Origin: Bacteroidota bacterium | GTDB taxonomy: Bacteria; Bacteroidota; Bacteroidia; Chitinophagales; Chitinophagaceae | Direction: 5' to 3' | DNA: 64,000 bases | NCBI GenBank assembly: GCA_016706595.1 | Contig: JADJJH010000001.1 | Span: 186,001-250,000 of the forward strand | Part shown: positions 50,879-62,400 of the stretch, piece by piece | Position numbering within the stretch: the first letter of the stretch is position 1 | Layout: the number at the start of each line of letters is the position of its first letter | Notes under the pieces: generated by a model | Database searches by the model: none | What the model was told of the DNA's origin: nothing | The model's input: the letters and a program-made list of their open reading frames with translations, nothing else | Translations under genes and position numbers: made by a program

Positions 50879-53071
50879 ATGCGAAGTGTAATCATCTTCT
50901 GTATAGTATGTTACTTGTTCAATTTATTTCCTAACCAAATTGTTGCCCAAAAGCAAGGTGGGGCATTAATAGATTCATTGGAAAATTCACTTCTTAATTT
51001 AAAGGATGATACAGTGAGGGTAAAAGTGCTTTATTATTTAAGTACTAGTTTGTATGCTACTAATCCAGACAAAGGAATTGATTATGCCAACCAAGTTTTA
51101 GTGCTCAGTGAAAAATTGAAATTTAAAACGGGTATGGCATTGGGTAATGGTGGCTTAGGAATAAACTATAGTTTAGGAAAGAACAATTCTGAATTAGGAC
51201 TACACTATTTATTAAAATCTTTACAATACAATACAGAAAATAATGATGTAAAGGGTATTGCTAGCTCTTCTGCAAACATTGCTAATGTTTATTCTATGCA
51301 AGGAAATTTCAATTCTGCATTAGAATATTATGGGGTTGCCTTAAAAAATCATGAGCAAATTGGTAATAAATTAGGTGTGGCAAATACACTTACTAATATG
51401 GCTAATATATATGAAGATTTGCAGGAGTATGACAAAGCACTAGTTACTCACAATAATGCATTGGTTGTTTTTAAGGAGCTCAATAGAAAGGATAAGGAGG
51501 CTAGCGTATATAGTAATTTCGGAAACATCTATAAAGAAATGAAGGATCATGTGAAAGCTAAAGAATATTATAATAAAGCACTGACCTTATACATTGAGCT
51601 TAATCATAAATTGGGCATGAGTACAATTTATACTAGCATGGCAGACTTGGAATTAGATTATAATTTAGCTATTCATGAGTATCATAAAGCATATGAAATA
51701 AGAAGTGGATTGGCTGGTAATAAAAACCTTCATTATATACATAGTGGATTAGCTTCAGCTTATTACAATTTAGCTATGGCCGAAAAAAACAATCAATTGA
51801 AAATTGAAAACCTTAAGCTTGCAAAAATTTATTTAGATAGTTCTATTTCATCAGCTCAGTCAGCTAAGCTCATGCCGGTATTAAGTAAAGATTATTTATT
51901 GCTATCAAAAATTGATAGTGTACTTGGCGATTATAAAAGTGCTTTAGATCATGTAATTATTGCAAATTCATTCCAAGATTCAATACGAAATGAAAAGCAT
52001 TTTAAGAAAATTCATGAAACTCAACTCGAATTTGAATATCAAAAGAAAAAAATGTCATTGGAGTCGGAGAGGAAATTGCAAGAGATTTCTGCACAAAAAC
52101 AATTAGCACTTAAAGAATTAGATTTTGAATACAAACGAAAGCAAGCCTTAGCAAAATCGGAAGAGGAAAAGGAGAAATTGCGTTATGAAGAAGAATTGAA
52201 ATTGTCTAAAATTAATTTTGATTTTCAACAAAAGCAATTGGCAATGGAATCAGAACAACAACAGAAAGATTTACTTCAAAAATCTGCTCAAATGCAGCTA
52301 GATGCGCAACATAAATTAGAGCAACTTAAAAATGATGAAAAAGCTAAACAACAACGAAATGCTTTATTAGGAGGATTTGTAATGCTAAGCTTAGTAGGTA
52401 TTTTTTTCTTTTTTAGTAACAGACAAAAGCAACGATTAAAGAGGAAACAGGAAATGGAATTAATTAAACAACGAATAAGTCATGATTTACATGATGATAT
52501 TGGCAGTACCTTAAATAGTATTTCCATGTTTGCTGAAATTGCAAAAAGACGTGCAGAGAAAAATGAAAAAAATCAAGAATTGGTCGATAATATCAGTACC
52601 ATATCAAAGGAAATGATGTCGAGAATGGGCGATATTGTATGGAGTTTAAAAGCAGGTAATGAAACGGTTGCAAAATGGCAAGAACGATTATATAATTATT
52701 GCTCGCAAATTTTAACCCCATTAAACATCTCATTTTCATTTAAAGTTCAAGCAGAGTTAAATGAATATGTTTTAAACTCTGAAATAATTAAAGAAGTTTA
52801 TTTGATAGCTAAAGAAGCCATTAATAATAGCATGAAATATGCATCTTGCACTCATATTCTTATTGATTTACATAAACATGAGCATACATTGATTTTAAAA
52901 TTAAAGGATGATGGTAAAGGCTTTGATACTTCAAAGGTTTATCAAGGTTTAGGTGGTGAGGGAATTAAGAATATGCAGTCGAGAGCACAGAATATCGGCG
53001 CCGAAATTTTGATAGAATCGTTTAGTGGACAAGGCACGCTAGTACAGTTAGTGATACCTTATAGGAGTTAA
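50879..53071 (+). CDS. TPR and coiled-coil HisKA_3 sensor histidine kinase (730 aa)
   Basis: Start placed at the ATG at 50879, which begins a signal/membrane segment (MRSVIIFCIVCYLFNLF); an earlier TTG at 50831 adds 16 residues before it. TPR repeats fill about residues 35-350 (GIASSSANIANVYSMQGN). A charged coiled coil (376-491, rich in K/E/Q) leads to the membrane segment ALLGGFVMLSLVGIFFFF (about 492-512). HisKA_3 has RISHDLHDDIGSTLNSI (H538). HATPase_c has KEAINNSMKYA, DDGKGFD and GGEGIKNM; all key residues are present. It follows its regulator, and the giant gene lies 360 bp downstream. Confidence 0.93.
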   Translation: MRSVIIFCIVCYLFNLFPNQIVAQKQGGALIDSLENSLLNLKDDTVRVKVLYYLSTSLYATNPDKGIDYANQVLVLSEKLKFKTGMALGNGGLGINYSLGKNNSELGLHYLLKSLQYNTENNDVKGIASSSANIANVYSMQGNFNSALEYYGVALKNHEQIGNKLGVANTLTNMANIYEDLQEYDKALVTHNNALVVFKELNRKDKEASVYSNFGNIYKEMKDHVKAKEYYNKALTLYIELNHKLGMSTIYTSMADLELDYNLAIHEYHKAYEIRSGLAGNKNLHYIHSGLASAYYNLAMAEKNNQLKIENLKLAKIYLDSSISSAQSAKLMPVLSKDYLLLSKIDSVLGDYKSALDHVIIANSFQDSIRNEKHFKKIHETQLEFEYQKKKMSLESERKLQEISAQKQLALKELDFEYKRKQALAKSEEEKEKLRYEEELKLSKINFDFQQKQLAMESEQQQKDLLQKSAQMQLDAQHKLEQLKNDEKAKQQRNALLGGFVMLSLVGIFFFFSNRQKQRLKRKQEMELIKQRISHDLHDDIGSTLNSISMFAEIAKRRAEKNEKNQELVDNISTISKEMMSRMGDIVWSLKAGNETVAKWQERLYNYCSQILTPLNISFSFKVQAELNEYVLNSEIIKEVYLIAKEAINNSMKYASCTHILIDLHKHEHTLILKLKDDGKGFDTSKVYQGLGGEGIKNMQSRAQNIGAEILIESFSGQGTLVQLVIPYRS

Positions 53072-53180
53072 TTTGCTTGCAATGAACCTCGGAACTTATT
53101 TATCCGCTAAATAATTTTCCGACCGATATACAACCAATTATCCAATTCTCATATTCTCAAATTATCTCATTATTATACTA

Positions 53181-53224
53181 CCATTATTGGTGATTGTATA
53201 AACTCAATTCAAATTACATCTTTG
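53181..53224 (+). promoter_or_regulatory. CCATTATTGG operator and promoter of the giant gene at 53431
   Basis: CCATTATTGGTGATTG starts at 53181 (dyad centre 53185.5) and matches the operator before the regulator at 50037 (CCAATATTGGTGAT) in all but one base. The -7 element CATCTTTG is at 53217-53224, 31.5 bp from the dyad centre; the TTG at 53194-53196 is a possible -33 element, 20 bp from the box. The leader to the ATG is about 200 nt. Confidence 0.7.
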
Positions 53225-53292
53225 TATCGTATCTAATATCAAATAACCATAAAAGATTTTGAAAACAATTTGCCTATTCTCAGTTTTTTAAT

Positions 53293-53315
53293 GGGTGCTT
53301 TCGCAGTAAAGCCCC
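53293..53315 (+). promoter_or_regulatory. Hairpin in the long 5' leader of the giant gene
   Basis: GGGTGCTTT (53293-53301) pairs with AAAGCCCC (53308-53315): eight base pairs with one bulged T and a 6-nt loop. No T-run follows, so it is not a terminator. It could influence stability or translation of the giant message. No known riboswitch pattern was recognised. Confidence 0.35.
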
Positions 53316-53430
53316 AATTATTTTACGCTTACAGGTTCTTTAGCTTCCATAAAAATTTGCCATAATTAATATCTAGTAGAAGGTAGTAATCAGAAACAAT
53401 TGAAAATCTCTAATTATAAAAATAGTAGCC

Positions 53431-56400
53431 ATGAGAAAAATAATATTATTCCAAGTACTTACTCTTCTTGCAAGTATAGTAAATGCACATCAATACCGAA
53501 CAACCGCTAGTGGTAATTTTAGTGATTATTTAATTTGGGAAAGTTCAACCGATGGAATTACTTGGACGCCTGCAACCCTTGCGCCTATAGATGGTACTCA
53601 TTCGTGTATTGTTCAAGCTGGTCATATGGTAACCTTAGATCAGGATTTAATTCTCAATGACAATGTTGTTAACTCCGCACCTTTTATTACCATCCATGGT
53701 ACTTTTATTTTCGACAATCATTATATTGAAGGGGAGGCATTGGCTACGGGCGGCTCGGTATTTACTTTGCAATCGGGTGCGACATTAGAAATTAAGAATA
53801 GTGCCGGCTTGCGAAATGCCAATCTTGGTGCCTTGCGTAATTTCTCTAGTTACGTGCAACATCCTATGGCTAATTATAAGCTAACCGGAGTAACTAATCA
53901 AGAAATGAATTTGGGAATTGATAGTGCACTAAACAATCTTACAATTACTTCAGGCGCCATCGTTAGTACTACCGAATCTATCATAGTAAATGGTAGTCTT
54001 TCTGTTTCCGCAGGCACCTTTCATTTAAATCATTCGCTAGCCTTGAAGGGTTCAGCCATAAATATTTCTGGTGGAATAATGACAACGGGCACTCATGCTG
54101 AATTGCATTACAACAACGCAGTAATAAGTCAAAGTATACCAAGCAGTGTTAATACGCTTAATAAACTTACGTTGAACACCACAACCAATAGTACAATAAG
54201 CCTAAACAGTCCTTTATCCATTACCGGATTTTCTGGATTCAAATTAATGAATGGTAAACTGAATACAAATACTCATTCTCTTACATTACAAAGTGATCAA
54301 CCTGTAATTGGTAATTCAAATAGTTATGTAATCGGGAATCTAAAAATTCAAGCAGAAACATTTAGTGAAACACATAATGAAAATATATTTTTCCCAATAG
54401 GCGGCAGTAATTATCAGCCATTGGGTATAACGGTTTCTACGCCGACGAATTCAGGACCCGTATTAATTTCTGCTAAGGTCTTTGAAACAAAACCCACAGG
54501 TAGTGCCGATAAAATTACCATAGGCGACAGCTTATATAATAGATATTGGAATATAAAAACAGAATCTATTTTGAATCTTTTTGATATAGACAGGATAGAA
54601 GTATCACCTAATGGCATAATTCCATCATTAGGTTCACAATCTAAAATAGCCATTTCTTTAAATAATTCATCGACCTCGTATACCGGTCTTTCTTCAAATC
54701 TTATTAATTCAACACTTTCAACTTCCTCTTCAATTTCCGTAAACTACCTCAATGATTTGCTCTCTTCAGATGGGTTATTTATCGGAATTGGTAATGGCGC
54801 TTTAAGCGAAGGAATTTATTGTGTTGGTCCATCTGCTGCTTATACATCTCCTTCCGGAACAAATTATATCAATGCCTCGTTACCATACAATAGCATTCAT
54901 CAAGCACTGAGCGACTTGGCGTTAAAAGGACAAAGTGGACCAGTAACCTTAGAATTGCAACAAGACTATAATGGTAGCCTTGAACCAACACCTTTGAATA
55001 TTACTTACAAAACAACGGCAGACCGAATTGTTACCATTAAGGTGCGTAGTGATGTAAGCTCTCCGCTTCTTCTTGAAAAAAATTTAGGCACTGGTGGTGT
55101 TGGTGTTATCCAATTTAACGGAAGTAGATATGTTCATTTTGATTGTAGCTTAAATTCTGTTTGCGGAAATTATGGTTTAATTGTACGACATACAGGAACG
55201 CCTTATGTGAATCAAAATTTTGGGGTGGGTATGACAAGTATTTCATTTAAAAATGATGCAAGTCAAATATCAATTAAAGGACTTCAAATTGAAATTTCTG
55301 ATAATGGAATTAGTTTCGATAATAGCATTGGAACACAAGGTTGTGATAGCAATACAATATCTTGTAACAAGTTCATGACCCGTACGAATTTATTGAATAC
55401 CAACGTTTTTACCAATGGTATTCGATTTAGCCATTATGGAACAACGCCAACTATTTCGAGCAACGCAATCATCATTGATCAAAATAATTTCGATAATTGT
55501 GCTTTAAGTATTTGGATGTTTTATGGTGCTAGTGGCTTGTTTACAATCTCTAATAACAGTATGTATCGAAGTGTAAACAATATTCCTGGTCCATCGTTCA
55601 ATGGATTTATACACGTAAATTCTTTTGTAGGGAGTTCTTTTCAACTCAATGTAAGCAATAATTATTTTGGTGGTACCATGCCTTTATGCGGTGGTTCTAA
55701 AATGGATCTCAGAGGTCTGAGTAACAACCTAAATATTTTTGAAGTCGGATCAACTTCAACAGTCAAGTCAATTTTCAACAATAATCATCTAGAGAATTTG
55801 TCGTATAGTTTGTCGAATACCTTCAATGCCAATCTTATGAGTGGTGGTGTGTGGGATGTGATAGGTAATACGTTTGGTAATCCATCTACCTTATTGGATA
55901 TCACATCATCTACTTCAAATGGGTTTAGTTGCATTCAATTGAATTCCAATTCGAATGCCTCTACGAGTGGAATGCAGAATCGAATAGAACAAAATTCATT
56001 TAATAATATTCATTTCACGAACCCTGCAGGTTCAGAGTTTTATGGGATATTACATTCCGGGAATGTTCATACTTCTATTCAGTCTAATGTGTTTAAAAAT
56101 ATTTCGGCAGCAATGAATTTTCGTTTCTTTCTTATTTCAGCAAACGTAACGAATACAATTGCCAATCAAACCAATACCTTTCAATATAACGAAGCTGAAA
56201 ATATTCAACAATTGTCTAATACGCTTTATGAAGGAGGAGCTTTTTTTCTGCAAGGTGGCAGTACTACTACAAAATGGAATATTGTAGGAAATCGCCTAGG
56301 AAGTTTAACCAATACCAATGATATTGTTTTTAATGGCCCAATCATTTCCCCTTTTCAAATTTCCCTCACTGCAGGTATCAATCGATTCGATAGCAATTCG

Positions 56401-59400
56401 GTACATCATGTTTTTTTAAATTCTGTTACTAATAGTTTACCACAAGTAGTGATGAATCTTTCTGCCACATACATAGCAAGTTGCGCATACAACAAGGTGC
56501 AGGATATTTATTCTATGTCTAAAACGCATGAATCTGAAACAGCTACCTTTTATGGAGGATCCTTAACAGGGATGCGAATTCAACATACCGCAAATACATT
56601 GTCAAGTAATATTCATCATAATGTAATTAAAGGGCTTCATGATATTAATACAGTCACACAAATCAATCCAATAAGTGTAATAGGTTTATTGTATCATGGG
56701 ATAAATATTTCGGGTTCGCCGGCTAAAATAAGTGACAATGAAATTTATAATCTAACAAATCAAGGTATAAGCAGTGGCGCAAATCCTTCTATTAAAGGAA
56801 TACATATTTATTCAGGTAACGCAATGGTATTTAATAATCGTATCGCGCTATCGAATGCTTCATATACCAATAACATGAACCTTACAGGTATCTATAAAGC
56901 AGTTACCAATGTGCCTTTTTCTTGTTATCATAATTCAATTTCCATAAGCGGGTCTTCTACTGCTTTAAGTAAAAGTTATGCGTTTAGAAAAGGTAGCAGT
57001 AATGGCACTGATACAATTAAAAATAATATTTTTCAAAATATCAGAAGTGGTGGCGGCTTAAATTATGCAATGAGTAATTATGCCACTAATACAGGTACGT
57101 GGGGGCAATGTAATTTCAATAATTTATTTTCAAATGATTCAGCAACAACTATTGAATCGGTGAACGGATTAAGTAGTACATTCAGTCAGTGGCAAACTAC
57201 ACATAACAAGGATATTAATTCAAAAAATGTTTTTGTGTCATTTGTCGATTCAAGTCTTGATTTGCATATTACTACTTCATCTAATTGTGGTATTAATGCG
57301 GCAGGTAGTTCGGGAACGAATGTATTGTTTGATATCGATGGAGAAGCACGACATGCCACTCAACCTGATCTTGGGGCCGATGAATTTGCGGGAAGTATTT
57401 ATTTGGAAGCAGGTTCTGAAAAATTTATTTGTAAAGATTCACTTGAATTGAATGGTCAATTGCAATTGGGTACAACTGGTTTTTGGACAGGAAGTGGAGT
57501 AACCTTTACACCATCCAATACAGATCCCAATGCTATAGTTCATGGTTTAACCAATGGACTCAATACTTTAATTTGGCATGTGAGTAATGCATATTGTTCA
57601 CGAACCGATACACTTAAGTTACATGTAGGAAGCACTTCGGGGCCACTTACTACGAATTATAGTGCACCCATTTGCCCAAGTTCAACTATTGAAATTAGTC
57701 TTTCAGCGCCTTTAGTAAGTGGCTTATGGTCAACAGGCGACACATCACAAATGATACAAATTCAGCCCAATTCTACAACTACAGTTTCTGTTCTGGGCAC
57801 AGATATTTATGCCTGTCCGGTTAATTTATCCTTGCCAATTACTGTACTGGCGCCTTCCGCAACAATAGCTTCCCAACCTTTAGTCCCTTTTAATCAGGAT
57901 AATGGTTTGCATCTTCCTGTAACTTTTAATTGGACACAGGGTGTTGGTTTACTCACACGGTCTTTATTTGTATGGAATCAAAATAATCCAAGGCCATCTG
58001 CAGGAATTGATGTTACCAATATCACACAAACCACATTATCAAATTTAGCAAACGATACAAATTACTATTGGCAGTTACAAAGTATTTCAGTTTGTGAATC
58101 ATTATGGAGTGACACCTTTTCATTTAAAGTGAATCATCCCGATTTAATAATTGAAGAAATCAATTGTAATCAAACTTTGTTTTCATTTTCCCCCAATACA
58201 ATTTCTTGGGTAGTGAAAAATATTGCCGCAAATTCTACAACTAAAAACTATTACTGGAGTGATATGATTGGAATTAGTCTCGATACGATCATTGGCAATT
58301 TTAACGATATGTTTGTTGGTGAGTTTAATTACTTACATGCCTTAACTGGTGGTAATCAATATACCCAGCAAAAAACAGTAACACTTCCCGAATTAGCATC
58401 GGGAAACTATCGTTTATATGTTAGAGCAGGCAATGTATTAGGATTGGATTTGAATCAAACGAATAATTTATTATGGAAGGATATTCAAATTCTGCACAAA
58501 CCATCTGCCGATTTGAAAGTAGTATCTTTAGGAAGTCCTGCCGACGCATTTGCCGGCGATAGCATATCCGTTATTTACACAGCCGAAAATGATGGTTTAA
58601 TAGCCACAGCAGCAGATCTATGGAAGGATGCAGTTTACATCTCTGAATTTCCATATTTTAATTCTTCGGCCATAAAATTAGATGAATATACTAGTCCCAA
58701 TTTTAACCTTGACACCACTTTTTATTATACACAAAATGGTCCTGTAATTCAAAACATTACCAATCAACCTTATGCTATTCAAACGGATTCAATGTATTCG
58801 GTAAATCGAAAATTCAGACTACCAACTTATTTATTATCAGGACAATATTATATTTATGTAAAAGTGAATAGTAATCACCCATATCCAGTTTATGAAGGTG
58901 CTTATCTAGGAAATAATTTAGCAAAATCTCCGGTTGTATTATCCATAACACAATTGCCACCATCCGATTTGGTGGTCGATAGTTTTGCATGTCCTTCGAA
59001 TGTAAGTTCCGGAGCCTTAGTGCCATTTTACTGGCGAGTTAAAAATCAAGGAATTGCAGAAACTGCAACAACTAGTTGGCGAGATCGCGTTTATATTAAT
59101 ACAACAAACACAATTTACGGAGCAACCTTATTAGGTACCGTTGTTAGAAATCAGACATTGTTGAAAGATAGTAGCTATCAAGTAACTGGAAATTTTAAAA
59201 TACCTAACGGCATCTATGGACTGTATTATGTGATGGTTAAAACAGATGATTCAAATGAAGTGTTTGAATATTTGCAAGAAAGCAATAATACCTTCTCAAC
59301 TGCAAGTCCAATAACTATAAATCTTTCTCCCTATCCGGATCTTCAAATTGCCAATGTTCATTTTGATTTGGATACCCTACAATCTAATATCCCAGTTACT

Positions 59401-62400
59401 TTACACTATACTATTAAAAATACAGGAACGGCTTCTACCAATGGTACCTTCTATCAAGGCATGTATTATATCAATCCCAATATCGATCCGGATTCTCTAA
59501 TATATTTTAATAATGATATCTATTCCTTACCCATCTTAGCGGGTGACTCTGTACAAAGAACGAAAATTATGTATTCGCCTAACCAAAACGGAGTGTTTAC
59601 CTATTTCGTAAAAGCAGATATATTTAATAATCAGTATGAACATGATCTTGAAGGCAATAATTTATCAATGCCAGATACGGTTCAAGTTCAGCCTTTTTAT
59701 TCTGATCTTGGTTTTATGGCATCCTCATTTCCTTCGTCAACAACAAGTGGACAAGGTTTTGCAGTATCGTATGTTGTGAAGAATTTTGGTATAGGTTCAA
59801 CTACCTACAATCATCATTCCAATAGAGTATATGTCTCTACCGATTCGATATACAGTATCAATGATATTCCCTTGGATATACTCGAATATTTTGGATTATT
59901 AGATAGTTCCCAAACCTATTCTCATATAAAACAAATTAACATTCCGCCTTCTTTAGTAAGTGGAAATTATTACTTACTGATAAAATTAGATTATAATAAT
60001 GAAATAGTGAACGATAACAATAATCTAAATAATCTAGTGGCAATTCCATTTACGAACACACAAATTCCTTCGCCTGATGTAGAAATCATCAGTATGAATC
60101 ATCCGAGTACACTGAATCAGGGTCAGTCGTTTTGGGTAAGTTATACGGTTAAGAATAATGGACCAGGAGTGATTTCAAATTCAGCAATTACAGATGTTAT
60201 GAGTATTTCATCGGGGGTATTCTCAAATAAATATAATATTGGTTATAATCAAAAATTACGAAACCTTGCAGTGAACGAAACCTACACAGATAGTGTTTTG
60301 GTTACCAGTATACCAACTTCATTTATTGGCTTTCAAATATTTCAAATTAAAACAGATGCTCAAAATTTGATTTATGAAAACACTAATGAAACCAATAATG
60401 AACTTTCGGATTATGTTTTTATACAGACAACTTCCAATATGGATTTGTTTCCAACATCATTTCAATTACCTAAAGATTCATTTTTATTAGGTGAGCAAGT
60501 TGTCATTCCTTTTTCGTATACCAATATCGGAACCAATATGTTTCAATCCTTTACAAAAAATTCAGTATCCTTAACAAATAGTAATAGTTTCAAATCTACC
60601 TTATTAGATTTCAAAGAAGGACCTATTATTCTTGCGCCAGGTGATACCCTGAACGATACGTTGAGAACCAGTATTCAGAATATAACTCCGTTTTGGGTGA
60701 ATGCACAATTAGCCTTAAACACAACTAATTCATTTCCGGAATCAAATTATGCAAACAATTTTATGGTAAGCGATAGTATATATATTGATGCTGAGGAATT
60801 GATTCCGGAAATCCCAACACCTCAAATTTTATCCTATGGTCAAAAACGTTATTACAAAATAAATTTAACGCCTGGTCAGGATTTAGCCATCTTTGTGAAG
60901 AAGATTTCGGGTAGTGGACAAAATGAAATGTATTGTAGTTATCAAAAAGTACCAAATAGCACCAATGCCGAATTTAGTGCGAATGATATAACCAGTGAAG
61001 ATCAAAGAGTGTTAATTCCAGAAACACAAAATGGTTTGTACTATGTATTCTTGCAAAATAATTTACCAGGTATAGATACGCAACATATTGAAATAACTGC
61101 CAAGATACTTCCACCATCTATTATAAGTGTGAATAAGGATGAAGTAGGACAAGGGCAAGTAACTACATCTGTGCTTGGTTCAGGATTTAGAACCTATTCA
61201 AAAATATTTTTATCCTTAGGTGATAGTATAGTAACTGCCGGTACTATTGTCAATTACATAAATACAATGCAAATGGATGTGCAATGGGATTTGGATAGTG
61301 TTGCTTTAGGCTTCTATGATGTAATACTTGTAAATAATACAGATACCTTTTCATTATCGCAGGCATTAAAGGTAGAAAAAAGTTCGGGATATGAAGTGGC
61401 TATCAATACCAAACAAAATGGTTATGTTATTGCAACAAGAATTGGTGGATTTGAAACTAATGTCACCAATACCGGAAATGTGAATATTCCTGTTGTGTAT
61501 TTTCAAGCTGCCGGACTCAAAGAAAAAACGTTTAGTACTTTTAGTTCTCTTGAAACAGCCCTTGGCATACCTGAAGACACCACTGAATTTGAATATTCAC
61601 CTGGCATTAAATTGGGAAGAAAAATGGATGGCATCGTTTTTAATTTACGACCTGGTGAATCTCGTGCTATGGGTGTGCATGAAAAATTTTCATTCGCAAC
61701 TTGTGCCCCTGAGCGTGGATGCCCAATGATTTATCGAGTGTATAAAACACGTACGATGCCCATGTCATCGTCTTATTTAACGAAGACTCTCATATATCAT
61801 GCTGAACAACAAAGACAACAACTCATGACAGCAGTGCATGAGAATAACCCTAGCATGGCAAATGCAATGCCCGATAAAAAATTATTTTATGAAATCGTTT
61901 TAAGTGGCTTTATGGAGAAAGAAATTTTAGATTCATCCGACATTGATAATTATGTAAATGCAGAACTCAATCGCTACATAGATTTTGATCCTGGACAAAT
62001 TATTGGTTTGCAAACCGAGCATCAAGTTAATTTTAATTCAGGCGATGTGTATAGATGGGATATTAATGTGCCAACGGTTGCATTAGGTGGACAGGCCGGC
62101 AAATCAATAGGATGGGATTTAGTAAAATCAACTGGAGATATACATGTGAATGCGAATTCAGCTAATCGTTTTGAAATTCAAATAATTCCGCACAATCCTT
62201 GCAATAAGGATTATACAACCTTAACCTCATGGGAACCATGGCACGATTATAAATGGCCAATCGCAGTTGCCGAAGGAAGTATCATTGGATTTGATGCAAA
62301 CAAGTTTTTTATTAATGAAGGCTTTATCGATAAAACTAATAATTTGTATGGAGGTCATTTTGAAGTGAGCATGATGTTAGATACTATCTTTTTGGAATTT

